Shown: positions 7,710 to 16,858 of the stretch, one piece after another
How the letters are laid out: the number at the start of each line of letters is the position of its first letter
Numbering within the stretch: the first letter of the stretch is position 1
Source of the DNA: Solirubrobacterales bacterium
Lineage (GTDB): Bacteria > Actinomycetota > Thermoleophilia > Solirubrobacterales > 70-9
DNA length: 60,460 bases
NCBI GenBank assembly: GCA_021323175.1
Contig: JAJTCK010000004.1
Span: 1 to 60,460 of the forward strand
Direction of reading: 5' to 3'
Notes under the pieces: model-generated
The model's database searches: none
Told to the model about the DNA's origin: nothing
What the model saw: the letters and a program-made list of their open reading frames with translations, nothing else
Translations under genes and position numbers: made by a program

Positions 7710-8330
7710 ATGAGTCCTCGGCCGAACATCGATCACATTCGCAGGCCGCAGATTCTCGCCGCGGCCGCCGAGGTGATCGCCGAGCGCGGGATCGCCGCCA
7801 CGCGAGTCGCCGACGTCGCCGGGCGGGCGGGGACGAGCACGTCGGCCGTGCTCTACTGGTTCGGCTCCAAAGAGGAGCTGCTCGCAGAGGCGCTGATGTG
7901 GGAGGACGACCTCTTCTACGCCGACGTGACCGAGCGCCTCGCCGAGGGTTACAGCCCGGCCGAGCGCCTGGCCCTGCTGATAGAGGCGGCGAGCCTGGGC
8001 GGCGGCTGGACGCTTTGGATGGAGCTGTGGAGCCGGGCCCTCCGTGACCCGCAGGCCGCCGAGGCGCGTGAGAACGGGGACCTGCGCTGGCGCGAGGCGA
8101 TCGCGGAGGTCGTGCGCGACGGCTGCGAATCCGGCGACTTCGAGGAGGTCGACCCCGATCAGGTCGCGCTCACCCTCTCCGCGTTGCTGGACGGCCTCGC
8201 CGTCCAGGTCACTCTCGGCGACTCCGAGGTGACAGCAGCGCGCATGAACCAGATCGGCCGCACCATGGCCGAGAGACTCGTCTCGTGTCAAGTGCCGGAG
8301 TCACCCAGCCGCTGGTTGGCCCCGGCTTGA
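7710..8330 (+). CDS. TetR/AcrR-family regulator, first gene of the polyamine transporter operon
   Basis: The protein has 206 residues. The N-terminal HTH spans residues 12 to 55 (ILAAAAEVIAERGIAATRVA, then TSTSAVLYWFGSKEELLAEA). The remaining part is a helical effector domain of usual TetR length. It is preceded by a consensus promoter with a perfect palindrome, and followed after 29 bases by the potD-like gene on the same strand. It is therefore the probable local repressor of the operon. It is clearly a paralogue of the regulator just upstream, with the same length and domain layout but different residues in the recognition helix. Confidence 0.92.
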   Translation: MSPRPNIDHIRRPQILAAAAEVIAERGIAATRVADVAGRAGTSTSAVLYWFGSKEELLAEALMWEDDLFYADVTERLAEGYSPAERLALLIEAASLGGGWTLWMELWSRALRDPQAAEARENGDLRWREAIAEVVRDGCESGDFEEVDPDQVALTLSALLDGLAVQVTLGDSEVTAARMNQIGRTMAERLVSCQVPESPSRWLAPA

Positions 8331-8359
8331 GACCGGAACCACGCGAAATGGAGGCCTAG

Positions 8360-9472
8360 GTGGACATCTTCGAACAGGATCTGAACCGACGGCAGCTTCT
8401 TCAGGCGGGCGTCGGGGCCGCCCTGGCGGCTTATGGCCTGTCGGCCTGCGGCGGCAGCGACTCCGGCGGCGAGGCCCAATTCGTCAAGCCGGAGATCGAC
8501 GGCGACCTGCTGATCTTCAACTGGGCCGAGTACATGGACCCCGCGCTGAAGAAGTCGTTCTCCGAGAAGTACGGCGTCGAGGTCAACGAGGTCAACTTCG
8601 ACAACCTCGAGGGAATGCTGATCAAGATGCGCCAGGGCGGCGGGCCCTACGACCTGATCTTCCCCAGCGGGGAGTACGTGGACCGCCTCAAGAGGGAGGG
8701 GCTGCTCGCGACCTTCGACCGCGACTCGATCCCCAACTCGAAGGGCGTCAATCCGTACTACGACAGCCCCTGGTACGACGAGGACTCGAACCACTCGATG
8801 CCCTACACCTACTACACGACGGGCATCTGCTGGCGCAACGACGTCGTCACGGACATGACGGGCTCCTGGAACGACCTCACCAACCCGGACGGCGAGGGTC
8901 GGATGTTCATCCTCGACGACTTCCAGGAGGCGATCGGCGAGGCCAACTTGCTGAACGGGTTCGAGCTCAACACCGAGGAGCCCGACGAGATCGAGCAGTC
9001 GAAGGAGACCCTGCTCGAGCAGAAGGAGTTCGCGCGCGGCTTCTCCACCAACACCATCCAGAACCTGGCCTCGGGGTCGGCGGTGATCCAGCAGGCCTGG
9101 AACGGCGACGTCGTCAACACCCGCAACCAGGTGGACAACCCGGAGGACTTCAGCTACGAGACCTGCAAGGAGGGGGTCCCGGTCGGCAGCGACACGATGG
9201 CGATCCCGAACAACGCGCGCGCGCCTGGTACGGCGCTGCTGTTCATCAACTGGATCCTGCAGCCGGACAACGCGGCCCAGAACGTCGCCTGGCACGGCTA
9301 TCCGCAGCCGGTTGAGGGCGGCGAGGAGGAGTTCGCGAAGCTGGTCAAGGAGGAGCCCTCGATCGACGTCTCCCTCGACCAGCTCGAGGACAAGAGCCTC
9401 GAGTTCCGGTTCGAGACTCCCGAGGGGCGCCAGCTGTGGGCGGAGACCTTCACCGAGGTGAAAGCCTCGTAG
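8360..9472 (+). CDS. Polyamine-type ABC transporter substrate-binding lipoprotein (PotD/PotF family)
   Basis: The protein has 370 residues from the GTG at 8360, which has GGAGG five bases upstream. The N-terminus has a twin-arginine-like motif (NRRQLLQAG), a short hydrophobic run and a lipobox ending at Cys30 (YGLSAC), so it is likely exported folded and lipid-anchored. The mature part begins L-L-I-F-N-W-A-E-Y-M, the hallmark of the spermidine/putrescine-binding family, and keeps the periplasmic-binding fold. It would capture a polyamine or similar cation for the permeases encoded directly downstream. The stop is two bases before the next start. Confidence 0.9.
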   Translation: MDIFEQDLNRRQLLQAGVGAALAAYGLSACGGSDSGGEAQFVKPEIDGDLLIFNWAEYMDPALKKSFSEKYGVEVNEVNFDNLEGMLIKMRQGGGPYDLIFPSGEYVDRLKREGLLATFDRDSIPNSKGVNPYYDSPWYDEDSNHSMPYTYYTTGICWRNDVVTDMTGSWNDLTNPDGEGRMFILDDFQEAIGEANLLNGFELNTEEPDEIEQSKETLLEQKEFARGFSTNTIQNLASGSAVIQQAWNGDVVNTRNQVDNPEDFSYETCKEGVPVGSDTMAIPNNARAPGTALLFINWILQPDNAAQNVAWHGYPQPVEGGEEEFAKLVKEEPSIDVSLDQLEDKSLEFRFETPEGRQLWAETFTEVKAS

Positions 9473-9474
9473 GG

Positions 9475-10335
9475 ATGGCAGGAGGCTTCTGGACTCGCTT
9501 CCTGGTCCCACCGGGGCTCTGGCTGCTGGCGCTGTTCGCGCTGCCGATCGGGCTGACCCTGGCCCTCTCGTTCGGCTACGTCGACGAGTTCGGCCGCGCC
9601 GCCTACGATTCCCCGGTCGCCCCGGGGGCGCTCGACAACTACGCCGACGCGTTCGACCCGATCTACCTGCCGTCGCTGGTCCGTTCGGTCACCTACGCGC
9701 TGGCGACCACGGCGATCTGCCTGGCGATCGGGTATCCGATCGCCTACTACATCGCCCGCTTCGGCGGGCGACGCAAGTACCTGCTGATCGGCCTTCTGGT
9801 GCTGCCGTTCTTCGTCAACTACCTGGTGCGCACGTACGCCTGGGTCGCGCTGCTCGCCGATGAAGGCCTGGTCAACAACTTCCTGATCGACGTCGGCCTC
9901 ACCGATCAGGGGATCCAGATGATCAACACTCCCTGGGCCGTGATCGGCGGCCTCGTCTATGGCTACCTCATCTTCATGATCCTGCCGGTCTTCGCCTCGC
10001 TCGAGCGGATGGACCCGGCGGTGATCGAGGCGGGGAAGGACCTCTACGGCAACAAGCTTCAGACCTTCCTGCACGTGACGCTGCCCCAGACCAAGCAGGG
10101 GATCATGGCCGGCTCGGTGCTCGTCTTCCTGCCCTCGGTCGGAGACTTCGTCTCCGCGACGCTGCTCGGGGGCCCCGACACCTTCATGGTGGGCAACCTG
10201 ATCTCGGATCAGTTCTTCGCGGCCAACAACTGGCCGTTCGGGGCAGCGTTGACGGTGATCATGATGGTCTTCCTGACGGTCTGGATGATCGGCTATCTGC
10301 GCGCCGCCGCGCGTGAGACGAAGCCGGCGCTATGA
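9475..10335 (+). CDS. ABC transporter permease, PotB/PotH type
   Basis: The protein has 286 residues from the ATG at 9475, two bases after the binding-protein stop; an open frame reaching back to 9436 only overlaps that gene. It has about six membrane segments starting at residue 8 (FLVPPGLWLLALFALPIGLT) and the BPD-transporter EAA-like loop (E-A-G-K-D-L-Y-G-N-K). It pairs with the second permease to form the channel. The end overlaps the next gene by four bases (ATGA), showing translational coupling. Confidence 0.9.
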   Translation: MAGGFWTRFLVPPGLWLLALFALPIGLTLALSFGYVDEFGRAAYDSPVAPGALDNYADAFDPIYLPSLVRSVTYALATTAICLAIGYPIAYYIARFGGRRKYLLIGLLVLPFFVNYLVRTYAWVALLADEGLVNNFLIDVGLTDQGIQMINTPWAVIGGLVYGYLIFMILPVFASLERMDPAVIEAGKDLYGNKLQTFLHVTLPQTKQGIMAGSVLVFLPSVGDFVSATLLGGPDTFMVGNLISDQFFAANNWPFGAALTVIMMVFLTVWMIGYLRAAARETKPAL

Positions 10336-11225
10336 GCGGGGGCGCCGCCACGGCCGGGGTTACGAAGCCGAAACCGAGGGCGCGCAAGCGCCGAGGCGCG
10401 CCCAAGAGCTTCGACCGCCCCCGCTACCTGCGCGTCTTCGCCGCGTTCGTCTACTTCTTCCTGTTCGCGCCGATCCTGATCGTGGTGCTGTTCTCGTTCA
10501 ACGCGCAGAAGTCGCTGACGGTGCTGGACGGGCTCTCGCTGCGCTGGTACGAGACGTTCCTCAACGACCCGGTGCTGCGCGAGTCCCTGTTCGCCTCGCT
10601 GCAGATCGCCGCGGTGACGATGGTGGTCGGGACCGTGCTCGGGACGATGCTGGCGATCGGCCTGGTGCGCTCGCGCGCCCGCTGGAGCTCTGGGCTCAAC
10701 ATCCTGATGCTGATCCCCCTGGTGACGCCGGAGATCGTCGCAGGTATCTCGGCGCTGCTGATCTTCTGGCAGATTGGCCTCCAGCTCTCGATCTTCACGG
10801 TGATGCTCGCGCACATCACCTTCTCGATCTCGTATGTCGCGATCGTCGTCCGCGGGCGCCTGGCCACCATGGGCTCGGAGGCGGAGGAAGCGGCGATGGA
10901 CCTGGGCGCGACTCGCTGGGGCGCGGTCCGGCTCGTGCTGCTCCCGGGGCTGTGGCCCGCGATCGTCGCCGCGGGCCTGCTCGTCTTCGCGCTCTCCTTC
11001 GACGACTTCGTCCTCTCCTTCTTCACCACCGGAGACGACGTGCAGCCGCTGCCGGTGCGCGTCTGGTCGGCGATCCGATTCGGGGTCTCGCCCACGATCA
11101 ATGCGATCGGCACTCTGATGATGGTGATCACCCTGACCACGATCGCGCTCGCCGTGATGCTGCCCAGGCTGTTCGGGCGACGCGAGAGCGCCATCAAGGT
11201 CTTGACCGGACAAGAAGGAGGCTGA
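10332..11225 (+). CDS. ABC transporter permease, PotC/PotI type
   Basis: The protein has 297 residues. A basic cytoplasmic leader of about 30 residues precedes the first membrane helix (FAAFVYFFLFAPILIVVLFS), and about six helices follow. The EAA loop EAAMDLGATRWGAVRLVLLP is intact. It overlaps the preceding permease by four bases and is followed after three bases by the ATPase gene. It is the second half of the heterodimeric membrane channel of the polyamine importer. Confidence 0.92.
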   Translation: MSGGAATAGVTKPKPRARKRRGAPKSFDRPRYLRVFAAFVYFFLFAPILIVVLFSFNAQKSLTVLDGLSLRWYETFLNDPVLRESLFASLQIAAVTMVVGTVLGTMLAIGLVRSRARWSSGLNILMLIPLVTPEIVAGISALLIFWQIGLQLSIFTVMLAHITFSISYVAIVVRGRLATMGSEAEEAAMDLGATRWGAVRLVLLPGLWPAIVAAGLLVFALSFDDFVLSFFTTGDDVQPLPVRVWSAIRFGVSPTINAIGTLMMVITLTTIALAVMLPRLFGRRESAIKVLTGQEGG

Positions 11226-11814
11226 TCCATGCCTGTCGCGATCAAGCTCGACCAGGTGACGAAGCGATTCGGCGACCACGTCGCCGTCGACGACATGTCG
11301 CTGGAGATCGCCAAGGGCGAGTTCTTCTCGCTGCTCGGCCCCTCGGGCTGCGGCAAGACCACGACCCTGCGCATGATCGCGGGCTTCGAGCAGCCGACCG
11401 AGGGCCACATCCTGCTCGAGGGCAACCCGGTCGAGGACGTCCCTCCCTACGAGCGCAACGTCAACACCGTCTTCCAGAGCTACGCGCTGTTCGAGCACCT
11501 GAACGTCACCGACAACGTCGCCTTCGGCCTGAAGCGCAAGAAGATCGCGAAGGAGGAGATCGCGACGCGCGTCAGGGACGCGCTCGAGCTTGTCGGGCTC
11601 GGGGACCGGGCGCAGGCGCGCAGCTCGGAGCTCTCCGGCGGAATGCAGCAGCGCGTCGCGCTGGCTCGGGCTCTCGTGAACCGGCCCGCCGTGCTGCTGC
11701 TCGACGAGCCGCTCGGCGCGCTCGACCTGAAGCTCCGCCGCCAGATGCAGGTCGAGCTGAAGGAGATCCAGCGCGAGGTCGGGATCACGTTCGTCTACGT
11801 GACCCACGACCAGG

Positions 11815-11866
11815 AGGAGGCCTTGGCGATGTCGGACCGCAGGAGGCCTTGGCGATGTCGGACCGC
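11815..11866. repeat. Exact 26-bp tandem duplication inside the potA-like gene
   Basis: Copies at 11815-11840 and 11841-11866 are identical, and one further matching base follows. Since 26 is not a multiple of three, the reading frame shifts. Each copy begins with AGGAGG and contains an ATG eight bases later, so the second copy carries a ready ribosome-binding site and start. Confidence 0.97.
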
Positions 11867-12322
11867 ATCGCGGTCATCTCAGAGGGCCGAGTGATCCAGT
11901 GCGGCGCGCCGGAGGATGTCTACGAGAACCCCGATGAGGCGTTCGTTGCCGGCTTCATCGGCATCTCCAACCTGATGGAGGGCGTTGTCGAGAGCAACGG
12001 GGAGGTCAAGCTCGCCAGCGGCCAGAAGGTCAGCGCTCCGCTGCCGGACGACCTGGCACGCGGCGAGACCGTCCAGCTCTCCGTTCGGCCCGAGAAGATC
12101 GCGCTCGACGACCTCGAGCGCGGCATGGTCAGCGTCGACGGCACGGTCGAGCGGCGTGTGTACCAGGGCGTCAACACGCAGGTCACCGTCTCCCTGGGTG
12201 AAGGCGCCCGGGTCGTGGCGTTGGAGCAGAACACATACCGGGCCGCCAGCAACGACCGCTGGGAGCCCGGCACCAAGGTGCAGGTCGGCTGGCACGCCGA
12301 CCACTGTCTCGTCCTCAGGTGA
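11855..12322 (+). CDS. Possible separately translated C-terminal (TOBE) fragment of the potA-like protein
   Basis: From the ATG at 11855 this frame gives 155 residues, beginning M-S-D-R-I-A-V-I and containing E-D-V-Y-E-N-P and a TOBE-like beta-rich end ([21 protein letters not shown]). A perfect AGGAGG lies eight bases upstream, supplied by the duplicated segment, and the truncated upstream frame terminates 40 bases further on, so coupled reinitiation is physically possible. Whether it is translated is unknown. It is listed separately from the frameshifted gene so that both readings are on record. Confidence 0.35.
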   Translation: MSDRIAVISEGRVIQCGAPEDVYENPDEAFVAGFIGISNLMEGVVESNGEVKLASGQKVSAPLPDDLARGETVQLSVRPEKIALDDLERGMVSVDGTVERRVYQGVNTQVTVSLGEGARVVALEQNTYRAASNDRWEPGTKVQVGWHADHCLVLR

Positions 12323-12332
12323 AGCTGAGGGC
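12311..12332. terminator. Candidate hairpin between convergent transporter operons
   Basis: CCTCAG (12313-12318) and CTGAGG (12325-12330) form a perfect six-base stem, extendable by two pairs, with a six-base loop over the last codons of the plus operon. There is no T-run, so it is only a weak terminator candidate for the 19-base convergent gap. Confidence 0.3.
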
Positions 12333-12341
12333 CAAGCCTCT

Positions 12342-13172
12342 CTACGGCACCGCGGTGGCGCCCGCGGCGCCTGTGCCTCCCGTGACGCTCTCGTCCCGGG
12401 TCAGGCGGTGGGCCAGATAGACCGGGATCGCGGTCAGGAGGATCACGATCGCGGCGACCGCGTTCACGATCGGCAGCTGGTTGGGCCGCGAGAGGTTGCT
12501 GAAGATCCAGATCGGGAGGGTCTGGTCGGTGCCGGCCGTGAACGTCGTGACGATGATCTCGTCGAAGGAGAGCGCGAAGGCGAGCAGGGCGCCGGCGACC
12601 AGGGCGGTGCGCAGGCTCGGAAAGGTGACGTGGCGGAAGGTCTGCCAGGTGTCGGCGCCGAGGTCGGCCGAGGCCTCCTCGAAGGACTCGGACATCCGCC
12701 GCAGGCGGGCGATCACGTTGTTGTAGACGACGACGATGCAGAAGGTGGCGTGCGCGGTCACGATCGTGAACAGGCCGAGGTCGATGTCCAGGACCTCGGT
12801 GAAGGTCGAGTTGAGCGCCATGCCGGTGACGATGCCGGGCAGGGCGATGGGGAGGATGACCAGGAACGAGATCGTCTCCCGTCCGAAGAAGCGGTGGCGG
12901 GCGACGGCCAGGGAGGCCAGCGACCCGAGCAGCATCGCCAGCAGGGTGGCGCCGGTCGCGGCCTTGAGCGAGGCCCACAGCGCGTCCCGCGCGCCCTGGT
13001 TCTCGAAGGCCTTGTCGAACCACTCCAAAGTCAGGCCGGGGGGCGGCCACTCCAACAGCCGCGACTCGTTGAACGCGTAGAGGATCACGACCGCCAGCGG
13101 GATGTAGATGAAGGCGAGCGTCAGGCCGACTCCGGCCCGCAGCGCCCAGCGCGATCCGCCGGACATCCTCAT
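12342..13172 (-). CDS. ABC transporter permease, PotC/PotI type (second system)
   Basis: The protein has 276 residues from the ATG at 13172, which has GAGG eight bases upstream; a longer open frame reaches into the preceding gene. About six membrane helices begin near residue 12 (GVGLTLAFIYIPLAVVILYA). The cytoplasmic EAA loop is EASADLGADTWQTFRHVTFP. It is last in a minus-strand operon of ATPase, binding protein, PotB and PotC types, and starts 25 bases after the PotB-type stop. It is about as diverged from the plus-strand PotC-like protein as separate systems usually are, so it is not a recent copy. Confidence 0.9.
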   Translation of the reverse strand: MRMSGGSRWALRAGVGLTLAFIYIPLAVVILYAFNESRLLEWPPPGLTLEWFDKAFENQGARDALWASLKAATGATLLAMLLGSLASLAVARHRFFGRETISFLVILPIALPGIVTGMALNSTFTEVLDIDLGLFTIVTAHATFCIVVVYNNVIARLRRMSESFEEASADLGADTWQTFRHVTFPSLRTALVAGALLAFALSFDEIIVTTFTAGTDQTLPIWIFSNLSRPNQLPIVNAVAAIVILLTAIPVYLAHRLTRDESVTGGTGAAGATAVP

Positions 13173-13197
13173 CGCGTCGGCCTCGCGGGAAGACGGC

Positions 13198-14100
13198 TCA
13201 TACGTGCTCGAACGCTCCCAGCCGGCGCGCAACCAGCAGGTAGATGATCATCACGATCACGGGCACCAGCGCGAAGGCGGCCGCGAACGGAAGGTTGTTG
13301 GCCACGCCGACGTTCGCGTAGACGACTGTGCCGATGAACTGCGTGCTCCCCATCAGCGAGGGCGCGATGAAGTCGCCCATCGTCAGGGAGAAGGTGAAGA
13401 TCGACCCCGCCACCACGGCTGGGAAGGCGAGCGGCAGGATCACCTTGCGGAAGGTGGTCCACGGCTTGGCGCCCAGGTCGTCCGAAGCGCTCAGCAGCGA
13501 GTCGGGGATGCGCTCGAGGCCCGCGTAGATGGGGATCACCATGAAGGGAAGCCAGAGATAGGTGAACACCAGCCACAGCCGGAAGATGTCGCCGGTCGGG
13601 ACCGTGATCCCGACCGGATCTAGGAGCCAGTTGAGGGCTCCCTCCGGACTCAGCATGGTGCGCCAGGCATAGGCCTTGATCAGATAGCTCGACCAGAGCG
13701 GCATCAGCACCGCCACCACGAGCAGGCCGCGGACCCGTGGGCTCGCGGTCTTGGCCATGTAGAAGGCAAGCGGGAACGCGAGCACCGCGCAGGTCACGGT
13801 CACCAGGGCCGCCACCCCGAGCGTGCGCGCCGTGATCGTCCGGTAGACCGGCTCGTCGATCAGCTTCTCGAAGTTCTCCAGGCTGAAGCCGCGCTCGATC
13901 TCGCCCGACAGCTCGCCCAGGTGCCAGAACGAGGCGGCGAACAGAATGGCGAGCGAGCCGAGGTACGCGATGACCAGCCAGCCCAACGGGCCGGCCAGCA
14001 GGGCCCCGACCTGCAGGCGGGGCCGACCGTGGAAGAGGTCGGCGAGCCTGCGGCCCGCCGACCTCCTCTGCGGCCCGGCGCTTAGGCCGGCCGCTTCCAC
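13198..14100 (-). CDS. ABC transporter permease, PotB/PotH type (second system)
   Basis: The protein has 300 residues. A basic leader of about 28 residues precedes the first membrane helix (GPLGWLVIAYLGSLAILFAA), and five more helices follow. The EAA loop region reads SASDDLGAKPWTTFRKVILP. The long first periplasmic loop (residues 55 to 90) is typical of PotB. It follows the binding-protein gene by 30 bases and precedes the PotC-type permease by 25 bases, so the four genes form one operon. Confidence 0.91.
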   Translation of the reverse strand: MEAAGLSAGPQRRSAGRRLADLFHGRPRLQVGALLAGPLGWLVIAYLGSLAILFAASFWHLGELSGEIERGFSLENFEKLIDEPVYRTITARTLGVAALVTVTCAVLAFPLAFYMAKTASPRVRGLLVVAVLMPLWSSYLIKAYAWRTMLSPEGALNWLLDPVGITVPTGDIFRLWLVFTYLWLPFMVIPIYAGLERIPDSLLSASDDLGAKPWTTFRKVILPLAFPAVVAGSIFTFSLTMGDFIAPSLMGSTQFIGTVVYANVGVANNLPFAAAFALVPVIVMIIYLLVARRLGAFEHV

Positions 14101-14130
14101 GAATCGGTGTTCAGGAGATCCGCGATGGGA

Positions 14131-15336
14131 TCAGCCCTTCACTTCCGTCCAACCCTGGACCCACTCGTCGTAGGTCTTGCACTCCTCGCCGCGGTCATCG
14201 CCGCAGTCCGCGACCGGAGTGGTCCAGAACTCGATCTGATCGAAGAACTCCTCGTCCTCCGCGTGGAATATGTCGCAGTGGTCCTTGTTCTCCGTCAGGG
14301 CGCACGACTTCTCGTTGGAAGGCGCCTCGCCGAACCACTCAGCCACGGCGGCGTTCGCCTTCGGGCTGATGATGTGGTCCATCCACAGGTACATGCAGTT
14401 GGGATGCTCAGCCTCTGAGCTGATCATCCACGTGTCCGACCATCCCGTCGCGCCCTCCTCGGGCAGGACGTTCTCGACCGGCGCGCCCTCGGCCTGGAGC
14501 AGGTTCGTGATGACCTGCCAGGTCGTGCCCACGGTGCTGGTGCCGTTGGCGAACGCCTCGATCTGCTTCGTGTAGTCGGACCAGTACTCGCCGATGTTCT
14601 GCTGCTGCTGCTTCAGCAGGTCAATGGCTGCGTCGAACTGCTCCTGGTCCAGCTCGTACGGGTTCTCGATGCCGAGCTCGGGGTTGGTCTCACGCAGGTA
14701 CAGCGCCGCATCCGCGATGTAGATGGGGCTGTCGTACGCGGTCACCTTGCCTTTCTGCTTCGCCGCCTCGGCCGGGTCGAAGACCGCGGACCACGAGGTC
14801 GGCGCCGGCTTGACCTCCTCCGTGTTGTACTGGAGCAGGTTCGAGCCACGGCCATGGGGCACGCCGTACATCTGGCCGTCCACGCTGTTGAACGGCTGGT
14901 CCTTCAGCGCGTCGAACACGTCGGCGTAGTTCGGGATCAGGTCGGTGTTGACCGGATCCACGTCGCCGCCGTCGATCAGGCGCAGCGTCGCGTCGCCGGA
15001 GGCCGATACACCGTCGTACTCCCCGGTCCGCATCAGCGTCACCATCTCGTCCGACGTGTTGCCGAGCTTGACGTTGACCTTGCAGCCGGTCTCCTCCTCG
15101 AAGTCCGTCACCCAGTCAACGGCCGGGTCCGTGGACCCATCCTCGACGTAGCCGGCCCAGGCGATCAGGTTGACCTCGCCTTCACCTTCACCGAGCTCAC
15201 TGAGCGCCTCACCACCCCCGTCGCCTCCGTCATCGTCGTCATCTGACCCGCAGCCGGCCATGGCCAGCATCAGCACCGAAAGCCCGATCACGATCAGGAA
15301 CGGCGCCCATGCGGGATGAGTCTTGAATCGACTCAA
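14131..15336 (-). CDS. Polyamine-type ABC transporter substrate-binding lipoprotein (second system)
   Basis: The protein has 401 residues from a TTG start at 15336, which has AGGAGG seven bases upstream; the start overlaps the ATPase stop as TTGA. The signal peptide ends in a lipobox with Cys29 (LMLAMAGC), followed by an Asp/Gly-rich linker. The mature part begins N-L-I-A-W-A-G-Y-V, the PotD/PotF family opening. Unlike the plus-strand binding protein it has a normal Sec lipoprotein signal and at least six cysteines in the mature part, clustered near the C-terminus ([24 protein letters not shown]), probably disulfide-bonded outside the cell. It would bind a polyamine or another small cation. 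Confidence 0.88.
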   Translation of the reverse strand: MSRFKTHPAWAPFLIVIGLSVLMLAMAGCGSDDDDDGGDGGGEALSELGEGEGEVNLIAWAGYVEDGSTDPAVDWVTDFEEETGCKVNVKLGNTSDEMVTLMRTGEYDGVSASGDATLRLIDGGDVDPVNTDLIPNYADVFDALKDQPFNSVDGQMYGVPHGRGSNLLQYNTEEVKPAPTSWSAVFDPAEAAKQKGKVTAYDSPIYIADAALYLRETNPELGIENPYELDQEQFDAAIDLLKQQQQNIGEYWSDYTKQIEAFANGTSTVGTTWQVITNLLQAEGAPVENVLPEEGATGWSDTWMISSEAEHPNCMYLWMDHIISPKANAAVAEWFGEAPSNEKSCALTENKDHCDIFHAEDEEFFDQIEFWTTPVADCGDDRGEECKTYDEWVQGWTEVKG

Positions 15337-16445
15337 TTTGATTCCTCCTCTCCCTCGACGGCGACGGTGTGTTCCGCGCGCCATCCGATTGTCACTTTCC
15401 GGCCGCGGTCGCTCCCGAGGTCCGCTGACGGGGCCTCCGAGTTCTGGCGGACGACTTGAAGCTCTCCCCCGGCGTCCAGATCCACGAGGTAGCGGGTGAT
15501 CATCCCCGCGTAGGCAGTCTCCCTGATCACGCCGTCCTCCGTGTGGACCCCGCTGGGCTTCGACCCGTTGTCGAACATCAGCACCTTCTCGGGCCGCACC
15601 GTGAAGCGCCTGCCGTCTCGCTCAAGCAGGTTGGACACGCCGACGAAGCCGGCGACGAAGGCGTTGCCGGGGCGCTCGTACAGCTCCGTGGGGCCCGCCA
15701 CCTGCTCGATGCGCCCGTCGTTGAAGACTGCGATCCGGTTCGACATGGTGAGCGCCTCCTCCTGGTCATGGGTGACGTAGACGAAGGTGATCCCGACGGA
15801 TTGCTGGATCGACTTCAGCTCCACCTGCATCTGCTCGCGCAGCTTCAGGTCCAGGGCCCCGAGGGGCTCGTCGAGCAGCAGCACCCGGGGGCGGTTGACG
15901 ATCGCCCGCGCCAGCGCTACCCGCTGCTGCTGGCCGCCCGAAAGCTGGCCGGGCCTGCGGTCCTCATAGCCGGGAAGCCGAACGGTCTCGAGCGCCTCGG
16001 TCGCGCGCCTGCGGCGCTCGTCCCCCGCGACCCCCGTGACGCGCATCCCGTACTCGATGTTCTCCCCCACGGTCATGTGCGGGAACAGCGCGTAGTCCTG
16101 AAACACCGTGTTGACCGCGCGGTCATAGGGCGCCAGGTCGGTGACGTCCCGGCCGCCCAGCTCGACGCGCCCCGTGTCGGGCTCCTCGAAACCGGCGATC
16201 ATGCGCAGGGTGGTGGTCTTGCCCGACCCTGAGGGGCCGAGCAGGGTGAAGAACTCCCCTTGCGCGATCTCCAGGTCCAGCGAGTCGACCGCGACCACCT
16301 CGCCGTACCGCTTCGAGACCCCGGTCAGCCGGATGTCGGGGGCACCAGGCGGATCGCCGTTCGGGCCAGCTGCGGACGCATCTTCGATTGTGTTCTTCTC
16401 CCTCTCTGACCGGATCGTTGTGCGCCTCGTACAACCGCGCCACAA
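15333..16445 (-). CDS. ABC transporter ATP-binding protein, PotA type (second system)
   Basis: Up to 370 residues from a TTG at 16445. Walker A is GPSGSGKT, the signature is LSGGQQQR, Walker B is VLLLDEP, and a TOBE region closes the protein, so this copy is intact. The start is unsure: homology begins near residue 36, a good Shine-Dalgarno (GAGGGAGAAG) lies just before codon 20, and no ATG, GTG or TTG follows it, only ATC at 16388. The TTG at 16445 would lie almost at the predicted transcription start. The gene leads the minus-strand operon and overlaps the binding-protein gene by four bases. Confidence 0.88.
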   Translation of the reverse strand: MWRGCTRRTTIRSEREKNTIEDASAAGPNGDPPGAPDIRLTGVSKRYGEVVAVDSLDLEIAQGEFFTLLGPSGSGKTTTLRMIAGFEEPDTGRVELGGRDVTDLAPYDRAVNTVFQDYALFPHMTVGENIEYGMRVTGVAGDERRRRATEALETVRLPGYEDRRPGQLSGGQQQRVALARAIVNRPRVLLLDEPLGALDLKLREQMQVELKSIQQSVGITFVYVTHDQEEALTMSNRIAVFNDGRIEQVAGPTELYERPGNAFVAGFVGVSNLLERDGRRFTVRPEKVLMFDNGSKPSGVHTEDGVIRETAYAGMITRYLVDLDAGGELQVVRQNSEAPSADLGSDRGRKVTIGWRAEHTVAVEGEEESN

Positions 16446-16446
16446 C
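16417..16446. promoter_or_regulatory. Inverted repeat near the start of the second polyamine operon
   Basis: GTTGTGCGCC (16417-16426) and GCGCCACAAC (16437-16446) are near-perfect inverted arms separated by ten bases, with a further GTACAAC half-site between them. The element lies just downstream of the candidate promoter and would suit a repressor. Confidence 0.4.
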
Positions 16447-16454
16447 CGGCGGCA

Positions 16455-16484
16455 AACCTACCCGAGCCTACGCCTGCGTGGCAA
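16455..16484 (-). promoter_or_regulatory. Candidate promoter of the second polyamine operon
   Basis: On the minus strand TTGCCA (16484-16479) and TAGGTT (16460-16455) are separated by 18 bases. They match the -35 box well and the -10 box moderately. Confidence 0.4.
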
Positions 16485-16546
16485 GGCCATGATGGCCAAT
16501 CTTCCTCGGTCCGGTTGGACATCGAGGCCGCGACGGTTGGAAGGCA

Positions 16547-16858
16547 TTAGAGGAGCGCCCGCGCGCCCGCGGTGACGGCCATGGCCACGCCCATCGCGAC
16601 CAGCAGCGGTCCCCGCAGCACGAGCACCAGCCCCGCGGCCCCGACTCCGAGCGCCCGCTCGTCCACGATCAGCTCCGAGCCCTCGCCCCTGAAGGTCTCG
16701 GTGACCACTAGGGCCGAGAGCAGGGCGGCGGCGAGCAGGGCGATCACGGAGCTCGCGGCCGCCGGGAGCTCCCGTCCGCCCAGCAGCACCGGCCCCGATG
16801 CGCGGATCACCAGAGTGGTGACGACGAGGGCGATGACGACGACCCATGCGTCAGCCAA
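16547..16858 (-). CDS. azlD: AzlD-type branched-chain amino acid exporter small subunit
   Basis: The 103-residue protein has three to four hydrophobic segments and the family opening W-V-V-V-I-A-L-V-V-T-T-L-V-I-R. AzlD works with the larger AzlC as a two-component exporter of branched-chain amino acids and analogues such as azaleucine. The start overlaps the end of the AzlC gene by eight bases, the usual arrangement. Size and position support the call more than individual motifs, since the family is small and variable. Confidence 0.88.
   Translation of the reverse strand: MADAWVVVIALVVTTLVIRASGPVLLGGRELPAAASSVIALLAAALLSALVVTETFRGEGSELIVDERALGVGAAGLVLVLRGPLLVAMGVAMAVTAGARALL

Larger units (their letters stand above)
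11229..12322 (+). pseudogene. ABC transporter ATP-binding protein (PotA type), frameshifted by a 26-bp tandem duplication
   Basis: The first frame (11229-11894) encodes 221 residues with Walker A GPSGCGKT, the Q loop, signature LSGGMQQR, Walker B VLLLDEP and the H loop Y-V-T-H-D. It reads normally up to A-L-A-M-S-D-R and then runs into about 14 unrelated residues and a TGA at 11892. The regulatory/TOBE region continues in another frame to 12322. The cause is an exact duplication of 26 bases (11815-11840 and 11841-11866). Removing one copy restores a 355-residue protein of normal PotA length. The rest of the operon is intact, so the lesion is recent, an assembly error, or tolerated by reinitiation. 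The ATPase half alone might still function. Confidence 0.9.
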
